From NCBI GenBank assembly GCA_039931555.1, contig JBDTRP010000145.1, positions 1 to 64,000 on the forward strand: DNA of 64,000 nt, read 5' to 3'. The notes below the pieces were generated by a model. The model did not search any database and was not told where the DNA came from. It saw nothing but the letters and a program-made list of their open reading frames with translations. How positions within the stretch are numbered: the stretch's first letter is position 1; each line of letters begins with the position of its first letter. Source of the stretch: JAENVT01 sp039931555 (GTDB lineage: Bacteria > Actinomycetota > Acidimicrobiia > Acidimicrobiales > Ilumatobacteraceae). Below, in pieces: positions 44,433 to 55,130 of this stretch. Made by a program: the position numbers and the translations under genes.

Positions 44433-45680
44433 TCAGATGCCACCCTCAGTCAGGGTGACCGTTGCCGGCGCGAAGCCTTTCCCGTTGATGTCGACGCCCA
44501 TCTCGTTCAGCAACGCATGCGCCGCCGTGACGATGTCGTTGGTGTACGCGCCTGCGTCCGGCGCCTTCGTCAAGACTTGGCCACCTTCGGCGTTCTTCGT
44601 CTCCTGTGAGAGCTTGGCAGTGCGATCCCACGCCACTGGATCGATGAACCCCACGCCGCCGTCAGCGGGCCAAATGAGCTTGTTGACCTCGTTCATCTGC
44701 CACTTCTGGTGGGTGAGCGGAAGAATGGTGTTCTTGTCGGTGACCAGTTGGGCGCACGCATCCGCGTTGTCGCGGCAGTAGGCCCATCCCTGCAGGGAGG
44801 CCGCAACGAACCGGACCGCCATGTCCTTGTAAGCCGGATCCGAGAGCCGGGTGCCGTCGGCCCAGATCGAGTCTTGCAACATGCCGACGCCGACGTCTTC
44901 GTACGACACAACGTTGAAGTCGTCCGCCGTGTACAGCTTGCCAGTCGCCGGATTGATGGCCTCTTGGATCTGGGCGTACTCGTTGTAGGTCATCGCTTCT
45001 GCCGCGTCGATGTCGCCTTCGAGGAACGCAACCATGTCGAACTGTTGGGCGACGTTCTGGACCGAGCCCGGATCGATACCGGCCTTGGTCATCGCCGCAA
45101 AGACTTCCCATTCGTTGCCGAAGCCCCAGTTGCCGACCTTCTTGCCGGCAAAGTCGGACGGAGACGTGATGTTCTTGTCCTTGAAACTGACCTGCAGCGT
45201 TCCGGATCGCTGGTACACCTGAGCGATGTCGACGATATTGGCGCCGGCCTCGCGACTGGCGAGTGCCTTGGGCACCCAGGTGATCGCGAAGTCTGCATCG
45301 CCGTTGGCCAAGACCGTCTGCGGAACGATGTCGACAGCACCTTCGAGGATCGTCACGTCGAGGCATTGGGCATCGTAGAAGCCTTGATCGACGGCCGCGA
45401 AGTACCCGGCAAACTGGGCCTGCGTGACCCACTGCATCTGGAACTTCACCGGGGTGGGGGTCGTGCACTCCGGCGCGACACCTGCGACTGAGGTCGCAGC
45501 CGCAGCTTGGGTGCCGGCAGGTGCCTCCGTCGCAACAGGAGCCGTCGTGACCGCTGGCGCTGCAGTTCCCGCTGCAGGCGTGGTATCGGATGCGCTCTTG
45601 CTGTCGCTGCCACAGGCGACCGCGACGAACGACAGCGCTACTGCGGTAGCAATTGCACTCTGGATTCGTTGTTTCCTCAT
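44433..45680 (-). CDS. NMT1/THI5-type ABC transporter substrate-binding lipoprotein
   Basis: A 415-residue lipoprotein: signal with lipobox VACGS, a Thr/Ala/Pro-rich linker (residues 30-75), then a SsuA/THI5-like domain (VKFQMQWVTQAQFAGYFAAVDQGFYDAQCLDVTILEG). Proteins of this type bind riboflavin, thiamine precursors, pyrimidines or hydantoins. Last gene of a four-gene import cassette (permease, ATPase, permease, binding protein) behind pyrimidine-degradation genes, so a pyrimidine or hydantoin is the probable ligand. GGGGGAGGAG precedes the ATG. Confidence 0.9.
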   Translation of the reverse strand: MRKQRIQSAIATAVALSFVAVACGSDSKSASDTTPAAGTAAPAVTTAPVATEAPAGTQAAAATSVAGVAPECTTPTPVKFQMQWVTQAQFAGYFAAVDQGFYDAQCLDVTILEGAVDIVPQTVLANGDADFAITWVPKALASREAGANIVDIAQVYQRSGTLQVSFKDKNITSPSDFAGKKVGNWGFGNEWEVFAAMTKAGIDPGSVQNVAQQFDMVAFLEGDIDAAEAMTYNEYAQIQEAINPATGKLYTADDFNVVSYEDVGVGMLQDSIWADGTRLSDPAYKDMAVRFVAASLQGWAYCRDNADACAQLVTDKNTILPLTHQKWQMNEVNKLIWPADGGVGFIDPVAWDRTAKLSQETKNAEGGQVLTKAPDAGAYTNDIVTAAHALLNEMGVDINGKGFAPATVTLTEGGI

Positions 45681-45741
45681 TGCTGTTCTCCTCCCCCTAG
45701 GGACTGATGTCCGATAGGTCTTTGTGTGCGGCAGGTGATGA

Positions 45742-46533
45742 TCACGAGCCGTCTCGATTTCGTTGGGCCAGGCCGCCCGGTGTCACTGCAGCCTCAACGG
45801 AGACGGAAGCCACATAGAACGCGATCCCGAGAATGCACGCACCGAGTACATATGCCCAACCCACTGCGTTCTTCGAGTTGGCAATGTTACTGGTGATCCG
45901 GCTCCCGAGCCCATCTTGTGCTCCGCCGAAGTACTCGGATACGTAGGCGTAGATGACGGACAGCGGTGCGGCGATCTTCAGCGCAGTGAAGAGGTACGGC
46001 ACTGCGTTGGGAACTCGCACCTTGCGGAGGATCTCCCAGTTGCTCGCCGCGAACGACCGCATCAGTTCGGCATGCGTCGCGTCGACCTGGCGCAGCCCCT
46101 TCGAGACGTTCACCAGCACGACGAAGAACACGACGAGCGTGACCATCAGACGGCGAGGAACGTCGCTGGTGGTCGAGAACATGTTGTTGAACACCGACAC
46201 CAGTACGAACGCCGGGATCGCATTGACCGCAATGGACATCGGGGTGACCAGTTCATCGAGCACCTTGAAGCGACTCAGCAAGAAGGCCATCAGCACTCCG
46301 ACGATCGAGCCGATGACGAGCCCGATCGCAGCGTTGGTGCCCGAGACGCGCATCGCCTCCCAGATGTTGCCCCAGTTGTCGACGAATCGCGAGCCGATGT
46401 CGCTGGGCGGAACGAGGAAGTAGGGCTTCAGATCGAAGCCGCGCACGATCGCTTCCCACACGCCAAGTAGCAAGATGCCGAACAGCAGCGGTGGAAGCAG
46501 CCCGGATGCGACGGTCGCGAGACGGCGGTTCAT
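45742..46533 (-). CDS. ABC transporter permease (SsuC/ThiX type)
   Basis: A 263-residue inner membrane protein with six transmembrane segments and the permease EAA loop (ELMRSFAASNWEILRKVRVPNAVPYL). ATG 46533 overlaps the ATPase stop (ATGA). Second permease of the cassette, so the channel is likely a heterodimer with the gene at 47327. Substrate by context: pyrimidine or hydantoin. Confidence 0.9.
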   Translation of the reverse strand: MNRRLATVASGLLPPLLFGILLLGVWEAIVRGFDLKPYFLVPPSDIGSRFVDNWGNIWEAMRVSGTNAAIGLVIGSIVGVLMAFLLSRFKVLDELVTPMSIAVNAIPAFVLVSVFNNMFSTTSDVPRRLMVTLVVFFVVLVNVSKGLRQVDATHAELMRSFAASNWEILRKVRVPNAVPYLFTALKIAAPLSVIYAYVSEYFGGAQDGLGSRITSNIANSKNAVGWAYVLGACILGIAFYVASVSVEAAVTPGGLAQRNRDGS

Positions 46534-47330
46534 CGGTCCTCGATCCCGCGTGCGGTGGGCTCGAACTCCGCGCCGCGCAACGCCTCGCGGACTTCGGTGA
46601 TCTTGGCGAAGAACGACGAATTCTCTCGGGTGCCTTCTGTGCGATTCTCGCCGAGCGGCACATCGACGAACTTGGTGATCCGACCCGGACGCGGCGACAT
46701 CACGACCACTTGACTGCTGAGGTAGACCGCCTCGGGAATCGAATGGGTCACGAAGATCACGGTGGTGCCCGTGCTGGCGCAGATGCGCAATAGCTCGGCC
46801 TGCATGTGCTCGCGGGTCATCTCATCGAGCGCCCCGAACGGCTCGTCCATCAGCAGCAGCGGAGGATGCGCCGCAAGTGCGCGGGCGATAGCGATCCGCT
46901 GCTGCATGCCGCCCGAGAGCTGCCACGGCATGTGCCCGCCGAATTCGGGCAGCTTGACGAGTTCGAGCATCTCCTCGGCGCGGGCCCGGCGTTTGGTGCG
47001 ATCCCAGCCCTTCAGCTCCAGCGGCAACTCGACGTTCTTGGCGACGGTGCGCCAGTCGAACAGGCCTGCCTGCTGAAACGCCATCCCGTAGTCCTGATCG
47101 AGCCGAGCCTGCTTGGCCGACTTCCCGTTGATCGTGATCGATCCCGCGGTCGGCTCGGTGAGGTTGGCGATCAGGCGTAGCAAGGTGCTCTTGCCGCACC
47201 CCGACGGACCGATCAACGTGACGAATGCTCCCGGTTTGATCACCAGGTCGATATCGACCAAGGCGTCGACCTGGCTGCTCTTGGCCGGATTGAACACCTT
47301 CTTGACACCGCTGACCTCGACCGCATTCAT
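46530..47330 (-). CDS. ABC transporter ATPase (SsuB/ThiZ type)
   Basis: A 266-residue ATPase: Walker A GPSGCGKST, Q-loop AFQQAGLFDWRTV, signature LSGGMQQR, Walker B LLLMDEPFGALDE and H-loop VTHS. ATG 47330 overlaps the upstream permease stop, and its own stop overlaps the downstream permease. Energises the two neighbouring permeases. Confidence 0.94.
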   Translation of the reverse strand: MNAVEVSGVKKVFNPAKSSQVDALVDIDLVIKPGAFVTLIGPSGCGKSTLLRLIANLTEPTAGSITINGKSAKQARLDQDYGMAFQQAGLFDWRTVAKNVELPLELKGWDRTKRRARAEEMLELVKLPEFGGHMPWQLSGGMQQRIAIARALAAHPPLLLMDEPFGALDEMTREHMQAELLRICASTGTTVIFVTHSIPEAVYLSSQVVVMSPRPGRITKFVDVPLGENRTEGTRENSSFFAKITEVREALRGAEFEPTARGIEDR

Positions 47331-48259
47331 GCCGCGACCTCCCGCGGACGGTTGCGCATCAGCGTCAGGTCGACGATCGAGACCAGCCCGGCCATCGCCA
47401 GCCCGAGGAACGCAGCGCCGATGACGGCGGTGTACACGATCGCCGGGTCGCTGGTGGTGGCCCGACCGAACTCGATCACCAGCCGACCGATGCCGCCGCG
47501 CAGGCCGGTGGAGATCTCCGAGACCACGACGCCGATCACGGCGCCTGCGGCGCCCAACTTCAACGCCGGGACCATGTACGGCAATGCGGCTGGGAAGCGC
47601 AACATGAACAGCGTGCTCCGCCACGGCGCAGCCAGGCTGTCCATCAATTCGAGCGACGATGCCGAAGGCGACTGCAGCCCTCGAAGCGTGCCGACAGCGA
47701 TCGGGAAGAAGCTGAGGAACGCACCGAGCAACGAGGCAGACATCCATCGTTGCCAGACGAAGCCGGCGACGTGCAGCTTGCCGCCCCAACTGACGATCAG
47801 CGGTGCGAGGGCGATGAGAGGAATCGTCTGCGAGATCACGAGGTACGGCAGCACGGCCCGAGCGGCAATCTTGAACCTCGTCATGACAACCGCGAGCAAC
47901 ACCCCAGCGACCAGTCCGACAGCGAAGCCGGCGAGAACCAGGCGGAACGAGTAGAAGGCCGCTTTGAACACCACCGAGAACACTGACTCGTCGGATGATC
48001 GGCTGATCGGATCGCCGAATCGCGAGAGGATGTCGGAAACGTGGGGCATCACCCGATCCTTGGCACGCGGGAGGATCTTCCACCCGAAGACGCGCCCGCC
48101 ATCTTGCGGCCCGAAGCGCTTGTACGTCTCCCACGCCGCGGCGACCAGCACCATCGACAGCACGAACATCGCTGCCCGGCGGATTCGACGGAAGTAGCCA
48201 CGTCGGTCCGGCGTGGCAACCTCGCCATCGTCGGATGGCGCATCAGCAGCAGGGGTCAC
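47327..48259 (-). CDS. ABC transporter permease (SsuC/ThiX type), first copy
   Basis: A 310-residue permease with an N-terminal cytoplasmic extension (about 30 residues), six transmembrane segments and EAA loop (ELMDSLAAPWRSTLFMLRFPAALPYM). GTG 48259 overlaps the stop of the LLM oxidoreductase gene (GTGA), tying transport to the enzymes. The long upstream extension of this frame only mirrors the LLM gene. Confidence 0.9.
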   Translation of the reverse strand: MTPAADAPSDDGEVATPDRRGYFRRIRRAAMFVLSMVLVAAAWETYKRFGPQDGGRVFGWKILPRAKDRVMPHVSDILSRFGDPISRSSDESVFSVVFKAAFYSFRLVLAGFAVGLVAGVLLAVVMTRFKIAARAVLPYLVISQTIPLIALAPLIVSWGGKLHVAGFVWQRWMSASLLGAFLSFFPIAVGTLRGLQSPSASSLELMDSLAAPWRSTLFMLRFPAALPYMVPALKLGAAGAVIGVVVSEISTGLRGGIGRLVIEFGRATTSDPAIVYTAVIGAAFLGLAMAGLVSIVDLTLMRNRPREVAA

Positions 48260-49287
48260 GCTTTGGCCTGGACTGTTTCGGCGACGGCCGGCAACACCTT
48301 CTCGCCATACACCTGCAACGTGTGATCCTTGTCGTCGTGTTGCAGGTAGATGCTGAACTGATCGACCCCGAGATCCTTCAGCGCAAGCATGCGATCGATG
48401 TGCTGGTCGACGGGACCGACGATGCAGAACCGATCGACGATGTCGTCGGGCACGAACTGGGTGTGCACGTTGCCGGCCTGCCCGTGCTCGTTGTAGTCGT
48501 AGCCCTCGCGGCCTTTGATGTAGTCGGTGAGGGCTTGGGGCACCGCGCCACTGTGGTCGCCGTATCGGGCGACGATGTCGGCCACGTGGTTGCCGACCAT
48601 CCCTCCGAACCATCGGCACTGCTCGCGAGCGTGAGCCAGCGCCTCGGCAGTTCCATCGGTGACGTACGCCGGCGCGGCGACGCAGATGGTGATCTCGGCG
48701 GGATCGCGACCCGCTGCAGCGGCAGCATCGCGCACAGCCTTGATGGTCCACTCGGCGATCGACACATCGGCGAGTTGCAGGATGAACCCATCGCCGATCT
48801 CGCCGGTGAGGGCGAGGGCCTTGGGCCCGTAGGCAGCGATCCAGACCTCGAGCTCACTGCCGACCGACCACGGGAAACGGAGCTGCGAACCCTTGTACTC
48901 GACGCTGCGCCCGTTGGCCAGCTCGCGGATCACGTGCACCGACTCTCGCAAGGTGGCCAGCGTGGTCGGAGCCCCGTTCGTGACACGGACCGCCGAGTCA
49001 CCTCGACCGATGCCGCACACCGTTCGATTGCCGAACATCTCGTTGAGGGTCGCGTACACGCTGGCTGTCACCGTCCAGTCGCGTGTTGCCGGGTTGGTGA
49101 CCATCGGCCCGACGACGACCTTGCGCGTCTCGGAAAGGATCTTGCTGTAGATGACATACGGCTCTTCCCACAAGATGTGGGAGTCAAAGGTCCAGACATG
49201 AGTGAACCCATACGCCTCAGCCCGTTTGGCCAGATCGACAACGCGCGCAGACGGAGGCGTCGTCTGCAAGACCACCCCGAAGTCCAT
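48256..49287 (-). CDS. LLM-class F420-dependent oxidoreductase (hydantoinase-cluster type)
   Basis: A 343-residue luciferase-like TIM-barrel enzyme (MDFGVVLQTTPPSARVVDLAKRAEAYGFTHVWTFDSHI...GPMVTNPATRDWTVTASVYATLNEMFGNR...GIGRGDSAVR). The subgroup resembling TIGR03842 regularly neighbours dihydropyrimidinase and nitrilase genes, as here. Likely uses F420H2 or FMN to reduce or oxidise a pyrimidine-derived substrate. Coupled by overlap to the permease gene. No terminator-like hairpin separates it from the permeases. Confidence 0.88.
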   Translation of the reverse strand: MDFGVVLQTTPPSARVVDLAKRAEAYGFTHVWTFDSHILWEEPYVIYSKILSETRKVVVGPMVTNPATRDWTVTASVYATLNEMFGNRTVCGIGRGDSAVRVTNGAPTTLATLRESVHVIRELANGRSVEYKGSQLRFPWSVGSELEVWIAAYGPKALALTGEIGDGFILQLADVSIAEWTIKAVRDAAAAAGRDPAEITICVAAPAYVTDGTAEALAHAREQCRWFGGMVGNHVADIVARYGDHSGAVPQALTDYIKGREGYDYNEHGQAGNVHTQFVPDDIVDRFCIVGPVDQHIDRMLALKDLGVDQFSIYLQHDDKDHTLQVYGEKVLPAVAETVQAKA

Positions 49288-49380
49288 CTAGCCCCAGTTC
49301 CCAGACTTGGTCGAGCGAGCACGAGCGCAAGTCGAGCGGAACAGGCGAGGGGACGGTCGGGGTCCGATCCTGAGACGGTA

Positions 49381-49405
49381 GGTCAGGGGCGCATTTCCCC
49401 TGACC
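49381..49405. terminator. Perfect 9-bp hairpin downstream of the semialdehyde dehydrogenase
   Basis: GGTCAGGGG-CGCATTT-CCCCTGACC, in the gap between the LLM gene start and the dehydrogenase stop. Read on the minus strand it lies 56 nt past the dehydrogenase stop, so it could terminate or attenuate before the LLM-transporter genes. Confidence 0.5.
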
Positions 49406-49460
49406 GTGTCGAAGGACGGACGCCGAGCGACACCGAGCCGGCGGGCGGGCTGGACCACTC

Positions 49461-50945
<1,485 letters not shown>

Positions 50946-51068
50946 TTCCAAGCCTTCTTCCTATGACCGACGACGGTGTGATTGGGGGACCAGGCACGAA
51001 ATCTCCGGTGCAACCGGATATTCGGTGACTTGCCCCGAGGTAAGTGAGTGGCAGCGGAGACGAGCGGC

Positions 51069-52511
51069 CTAGACGAGGTATTGCGACAGTCCACGGCGTA
51101 CAAATTGACCATGACCTTTCCGACCCGTGTAGGTGTCGTTCTCCATGACAACGACTCCGCGCGACAAGACCGTGTCGACCTTGCCGTCGATCACCCACCC
51201 CTCCCAAGCCGAGTAATCCATGTTCATGTGGTGCTTGTCGTTGATCCCGATCTTGGTCTTGGTGTTGGGGTCCCAGACGACGACGTCGGCGTCGCTGCCC
51301 GGCGCGATCACACCCTTGCGCGGATACATCCCGAACATCCGAGCCGGCGTCGTGCAGCAGGTCTCGACCCAGCGCTCGAGCGACAACTCGCCGGCGACGA
51401 CACCCTGGTAGATCAGTTCCATGCGGTGCTCGACGCCGCCGATCCCGTTGGGGATCTTGGCGAAGCTTCCGAGCCCCATCTCTTTTTGGTCCTTCATGCA
51501 GAACGGGCAGTGATCTGTCGACACCACGGCGAGCTCGTTCATCCGGAGGCCCTTCCACAGATCACCTTGGTGACCGTGGCCCATCTGGCCGATGTAGTCG
51601 GGGTCGTGGTCCCTGCTGCGAACGGGGGTGCTGCAGACCCACTTGGCACCTTCGAACCCCGGCTTGCCGAGCGTCTCTTCCAACGTCAGCCAGAGGTATT
51701 GCGGGCACGTCTCGGCGAACACGTTGCGGCCGTGATGACGTGCCGCGGCCACCTCGTTGAGCGCATCGCCGGCCGACATGTGCACGATGTACAGCGGCAC
51801 ATTGCCGGCGACGTGGCTGAGCACGATGGCACGGTGAGTGGCTTCTGCCTCGAGCGGCGAAGGCCTGGTGTAGCTGTGGTACTTGGGGTCGGTGTCACCG
51901 CGGGCAAGTGCCTGTTGCACCAACACATCGATGGCGATGCCGTTCTCGGCGTGCATCATGATCATCGCCCCACATTCGGCGGCGGACTGCATGGCCCGCA
52001 GCAGCTGGCCGTCGTCGCTGTACAGCACGCCGGGGTAGGCCATGAACAACTTGAAGCTGGTGACACCCTCATTGTCGACGAGGTACTTCATGCCCTTCAG
52101 GGACTCCTCGTCGACGCCACCGATGATCTGGTGGAAGGCGTAGTCGATAGCGCACTCGCCCTCGGCCTTGCGATGCCAGTCGGCCAGCGCTGTGTGCACG
52201 TTTCCGCCCGTGTTCTGCACTGCCATGTCGACGATCGTGGTGACACCGCCCCAGGCGGCGGCGCGGGTTCCGGTCTCGAATGTGTCGCTGGACTTGGTGC
52301 CACCGAAGGGCATCTCCATGTGGGTGTGCACGTCGATGCCGCCGGGGATGACGTACTTGCCGAGTGCATCGATGACTCGATCGCAGCCTTCCTCGGTGAA
52401 GTAGCCCGGAGCGCCCAGCGCGGTGATGGTCTCGTCGGTGATCAACACGTCTTGGGCGATCACGCCGGTGGTCGAGATGACCCGGCCGTTCTTGATGAGT
52501 GTGGTGGTCAT
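51069..52511 (-). CDS. hydA: Dihydropyrimidinase / D-hydantoinase
   Basis: A 480-residue metal-dependent amidohydrolase: IPGGIDVHTHMEMPFGG (metal His pair), TSFKLFMAYPG (Lys carboxylated to bridge two metals), HAENG, STDHCPF. It opens the ring of dihydrouracil or dihydrothymine, or a hydantoin. AGGAGC precedes ATG 52511. It follows the nitrilase gene by 7 nt. The 123-nt gap before the dehydrogenase holds the hairpin TCCGGT-TGC-ACCGGA. Confidence 0.95.
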   Translation of the reverse strand: MTTTLIKNGRVISTTGVIAQDVLITDETITALGAPGYFTEEGCDRVIDALGKYVIPGGIDVHTHMEMPFGGTKSSDTFETGTRAAAWGGVTTIVDMAVQNTGGNVHTALADWHRKAEGECAIDYAFHQIIGGVDEESLKGMKYLVDNEGVTSFKLFMAYPGVLYSDDGQLLRAMQSAAECGAMIMMHAENGIAIDVLVQQALARGDTDPKYHSYTRPSPLEAEATHRAIVLSHVAGNVPLYIVHMSAGDALNEVAAARHHGRNVFAETCPQYLWLTLEETLGKPGFEGAKWVCSTPVRSRDHDPDYIGQMGHGHQGDLWKGLRMNELAVVSTDHCPFCMKDQKEMGLGSFAKIPNGIGGVEHRMELIYQGVVAGELSLERWVETCCTTPARMFGMYPRKGVIAPGSDADVVVWDPNTKTKIGINDKHHMNMDYSAWEGWVIDGKVDTVLSRGVVVMENDTYTGRKGHGQFVRRGLSQYLV

Positions 52512-52518
52512 GATGCTC

Positions 52519-53361
52519 CTACCGCTCGACCAGTTCGTCGTAAGCATCGGGGCGCCGATCGCGGTAGAAGGCCCAGCGATCGCGCACCTGTTGGATCTTG
52601 TCGAGGTCGAGATCGCGAACGACCAGCTCCGGCTTGTACGCATCGCCCACGTCACCGACGAACTGGCCCTCGGGGTCGACGAAGTAGCTCTGACCGTAGA
52701 AGTCGTCGTCGCCGAGCGGTTCGATGCCCACCCGGTTGATCGCACCGACGTAGTACATGTTGGCGACCGCGGCCGCCGGCTGCTCGATTCGCCAGATGTA
52801 CTCGCTGAGGCCCCGATGCGTTGCGGACGGGTTGAACACGATCTCTGCGCCGTTCAACCCGAGTGCGCGCCAGCCCTCCGGGAAGTGCCGGTCGTAGCAG
52901 ATGTACACACCGACCTTGCCGACCGCCGTCTGGAAGATCGGATAGCCACCGTTTCCGGGACGGAAGTAGAACTTCTCCCAAAAGCCCTTCGTCTGAGGGA
53001 TGTGCTGCTTGCGGAACTTGCCGAGGTACGCACCATCGGCATCGATCACGGCAGCCGTGTTGTAGTACATCCCGGCCTGCTCGTGCTCGTACATCGGCAG
53101 CACCATCACCATGCCCAGTTCCTTGGCGATGCTCTGGAACCGCTGCGTCGTCGGGCCGTCGGGGATCAATTCGGTGTAGCTGTAGTACTGCGTGTCTTGC
53201 ACTTGACAGAAGTACGGGCCGTAGAACAGCTCCTGGAAGCAGATCACCTGCGCACCCTCGGCCTTGGCGTCGTGCGCGGCCTGCTCGTGCTTGTCGATCA
53301 TCGCCTCCTTCGTCCCGGCCCAGTCGGTTTGGAGAAGCGCTGCTCGCACGATGTTCGCCAT
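52519..53361 (-). CDS. Nitrilase-superfamily N-carbamoyl-beta-alanine amidohydrolase
   Basis: A 280-residue carbon-nitrogen hydrolase with triad E44 (CFQELFYG), K118 (GKFRKQHIP) and C155 (YICYDRHFPEGW). The sequence resembles beta-ureidopropionase/carbamoylputrescine amidase types; next to dihydropyrimidinase it most likely hydrolyses N-carbamoyl-beta-alanine to beta-alanine, CO2 and ammonia. TACGAT ends 6 nt before the ATG (leaderless), and an operator-like repeat lies about 43 nt upstream. Confidence 0.92.
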   Translation of the reverse strand: MANIVRAALLQTDWAGTKEAMIDKHEQAAHDAKAEGAQVICFQELFYGPYFCQVQDTQYYSYTELIPDGPTTQRFQSIAKELGMVMVLPMYEHEQAGMYYNTAAVIDADGAYLGKFRKQHIPQTKGFWEKFYFRPGNGGYPIFQTAVGKVGVYICYDRHFPEGWRALGLNGAEIVFNPSATHRGLSEYIWRIEQPAAAVANMYYVGAINRVGIEPLGDDDFYGQSYFVDPEGQFVGDVGDAYKPELVVRDLDLDKIQQVRDRWAFYRDRRPDAYDELVER

Positions 53362-53392
53362 GCCGCGATCGTAATGTGACCTTCAGTGGCGC

Positions 53393-53419
53393 ACAATAAA
53401 TGGATTGTTACCGTACATT
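53393..53419. promoter_or_regulatory. Operator-like repeat 1, nitrilase side
   Basis: ATTGTTACCGTACATT (53404-53419) matches the site at 53491-53506 in 14 of 16 positions. Just to the left, ACAAT (53393-53397) makes ACAAT-N6-ATTGT, an inverted repeat. Position about 43 nt upstream of the nitrilase start covers its -35 region. Predicted site for the adjacent MocR-type regulator. Confidence 0.55.
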
Positions 53420-53490
53420 CAGTTCAGGGCCGAAACAGACGAGGTGCCGTGCGCGCGAAGTTCCACGCAACGAACGCTGACTACGCGGCT

Positions 53491-53506
53491 ATTGTTACCG
53501 CACAAT
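53491..53506. promoter_or_regulatory. Operator-like repeat 2, overlapping the regulator start
   Basis: ATTGTTACCGCACAAT is itself a palindrome, ATTGT-N6-ACAAT, and a near copy of the repeat 87 bp to the left. It overlaps the -10-like TATTGT (53490-53495) and the start codon of the MocR-type gene, a classic autoregulation position. Confidence 0.55.
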
Positions 53507-54845
53507 GACCGTGACGTTCACCGAGGCGATCGAGGACCGCAGCGCCCGCGGCATTGCGGCAGCGGTCGGACGGATGATCACTCGCGGCGACCTCGCCGTC
53601 GGCACGCGATTGCCGACCGTCCGCGAGCTGTCCAAATCGCTCGGCGTGTCGCCGACGACGGTCAGCGAGGCGTGGCAGACGCTGACATCGGTCGGTGCGA
53701 TCGATGCGCGCGGCAGGCAGGGCACCTTCGTGCGACAGCCCACCGGACCCGGCTCTCCGCGTCGCTACCGACGCGTCACCGAAGGCCCCGGGCACTTCGC
53801 GCTCGACCTGTCGACCGGCACGCCTCCGTCGGCGCTGCTGCCCGACCTCGGGCCTGTCGTCGCCAAGGTCAGCCGACAATCGCTGACCTCCAGTTACCTC
53901 GACAACCCGGTGCTTCCCGAGCTCGAGGCCCGCCTGCACGCCGGATGGCCGTTTCCCGCCGAGGCCTTGACCGTGGTCGACGGAGCGATGGATGCACTCG
54001 ACCGAGTTGCCCAGGTCGTCGTGCGACTCGGTGACCGGGTGCTCGTCGAGCACCCGACGTTCCCGCCGCTGCTCGACCTGCTCGACGAACTCGGCGCCGA
54101 GGTGATCGGCGTCGACATCGACGACGAAGGCCCGGTGGTCGCTCAGGTGGTCGAGGCGCTGCGTCAGCAGCCAGTGGCCGTCTTCTTGCAGCCGCGCGCT
54201 CACAATCCCACGGGCGTCACCACGACGAGCCGACGGATGAAGGCACTGGCCGCCGAACTTGCCAAGACCAAGGCAATCGTCATCGAGGACGACCATTCCG
54301 GCGACATCGCCACGGGTGCCCTGGTCAGCATCGGGTCGGCGCTTCCACAGAGAACAGTGCACATCCGCAGCTACTCCAAGAGCCATGGCCCTGACCTACG
54401 CCTGGCGGCGGTCGGTGGCGCTGGCGATGTGGTGACCGCGGTCGCCAACCGGCGACTGCTCGGTCCCGGGTGGAGCAGCCGCATCCTGCAAGCCGTGTTG
54501 CTGGAGATGCTCGATGACGAGCCGTCGATCCGAGCCGTGGGATCAGCGAGAGCCGAGTATGCGCGGCGCCGCCAACTCGTCGCCGAGGTGCTCGAGTCGC
54601 GAGATGTCGGCGTGACCGGCACCGACGGCATCAACTTGTGGATGGCGGTCGCCGACGAGCGTTCGGCGTTGGTGACGCTGGCGGCCCAGGGCATCGGGGC
54701 TGCACCGGGCGAGCCGTTCCAGGTGCGTCGGGACGCAGCCCACCTGCGCGTCACCGTCGGCCTGATCGAGACCGACCACGAGCGGATCGCCAATCAACTC
54801 GCTGTGGCGGCGGGCGGTTCTCGATCGCCTCGCGGACATCGTTGA
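53505..54845 (+). CDS. MocR-type regulator (GntR winged helix fused to aminotransferase-like domain)
   Basis: A 446-residue fusion. Residues 1-75 are a GntR winged helix (IAAAVGRMITRGDLAVGTRLPTVREL, GVSPTTVSEAWQTLTSVGAI); the rest is a fold-type I aminotransferase-like domain with AHNPTG, IEDDHSGDI and the PLP Lys in RSYSKSHGPDLR. Such proteins sense PLP adducts of amines. It is divergent from the pyrimidine-catabolic genes and flanked by two operator-like repeats, so it probably controls them, perhaps through beta-alanine or a related amine (inference). Confidence 0.92.
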   Translation: MTVTFTEAIEDRSARGIAAAVGRMITRGDLAVGTRLPTVRELSKSLGVSPTTVSEAWQTLTSVGAIDARGRQGTFVRQPTGPGSPRRYRRVTEGPGHFALDLSTGTPPSALLPDLGPVVAKVSRQSLTSSYLDNPVLPELEARLHAGWPFPAEALTVVDGAMDALDRVAQVVVRLGDRVLVEHPTFPPLLDLLDELGAEVIGVDIDDEGPVVAQVVEALRQQPVAVFLQPRAHNPTGVTTTSRRMKALAAELAKTKAIVIEDDHSGDIATGALVSIGSALPQRTVHIRSYSKSHGPDLRLAAVGGAGDVVTAVANRRLLGPGWSSRILQAVLLEMLDDEPSIRAVGSARAEYARRRQLVAEVLESRDVGVTGTDGINLWMAVADERSALVTLAAQGIGAAPGEPFQVRRDAAHLRVTVGLIETDHERIANQLAVAAGGSRSPRGHR

Positions 54846-55130
54846 ATGGGGATTCGCAACTGGTTGTTCGGTGAGCGCGAGCTGCGGCCACCACGACCCG
54901 ACCACGTCGTCGAGGTTGCCTGGCTGCCGCTCTGGCAGTGCCAGTTGGCGCTCCATGACCTCTGGGAGAACGACATCCCGGCGACGATGGCAGAAGACCA
55001 CACGTCGATGATGCGCTTCGCAGCCCGCGAGCCGATGGGTCGCATCTTCGTGATGGAGATGCGCGCCGAGATTGCACGTGCCGCGATCACCGCGTGCCTC
55101 GGCATCGACCCCCCGAAGCAAGACCGCTGA
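54846..55130 (+). CDS. Small conserved protein after the MocR gene
   Basis: A 94-residue soluble protein (MGIRNWLFGERELRPPRP...). Its core LPLWQCQLALHDLWENDIPATMAED and MGRIFVMEMRAEIARAAI resembles DUF2007-like signal-transducing modules. It begins the base after the MocR stop, so it is co-transcribed. No known function. Confidence 0.7.
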   Translation: MGIRNWLFGERELRPPRPDHVVEVAWLPLWQCQLALHDLWENDIPATMAEDHTSMMRFAAREPMGRIFVMEMRAEIARAAITACLGIDPPKQDR

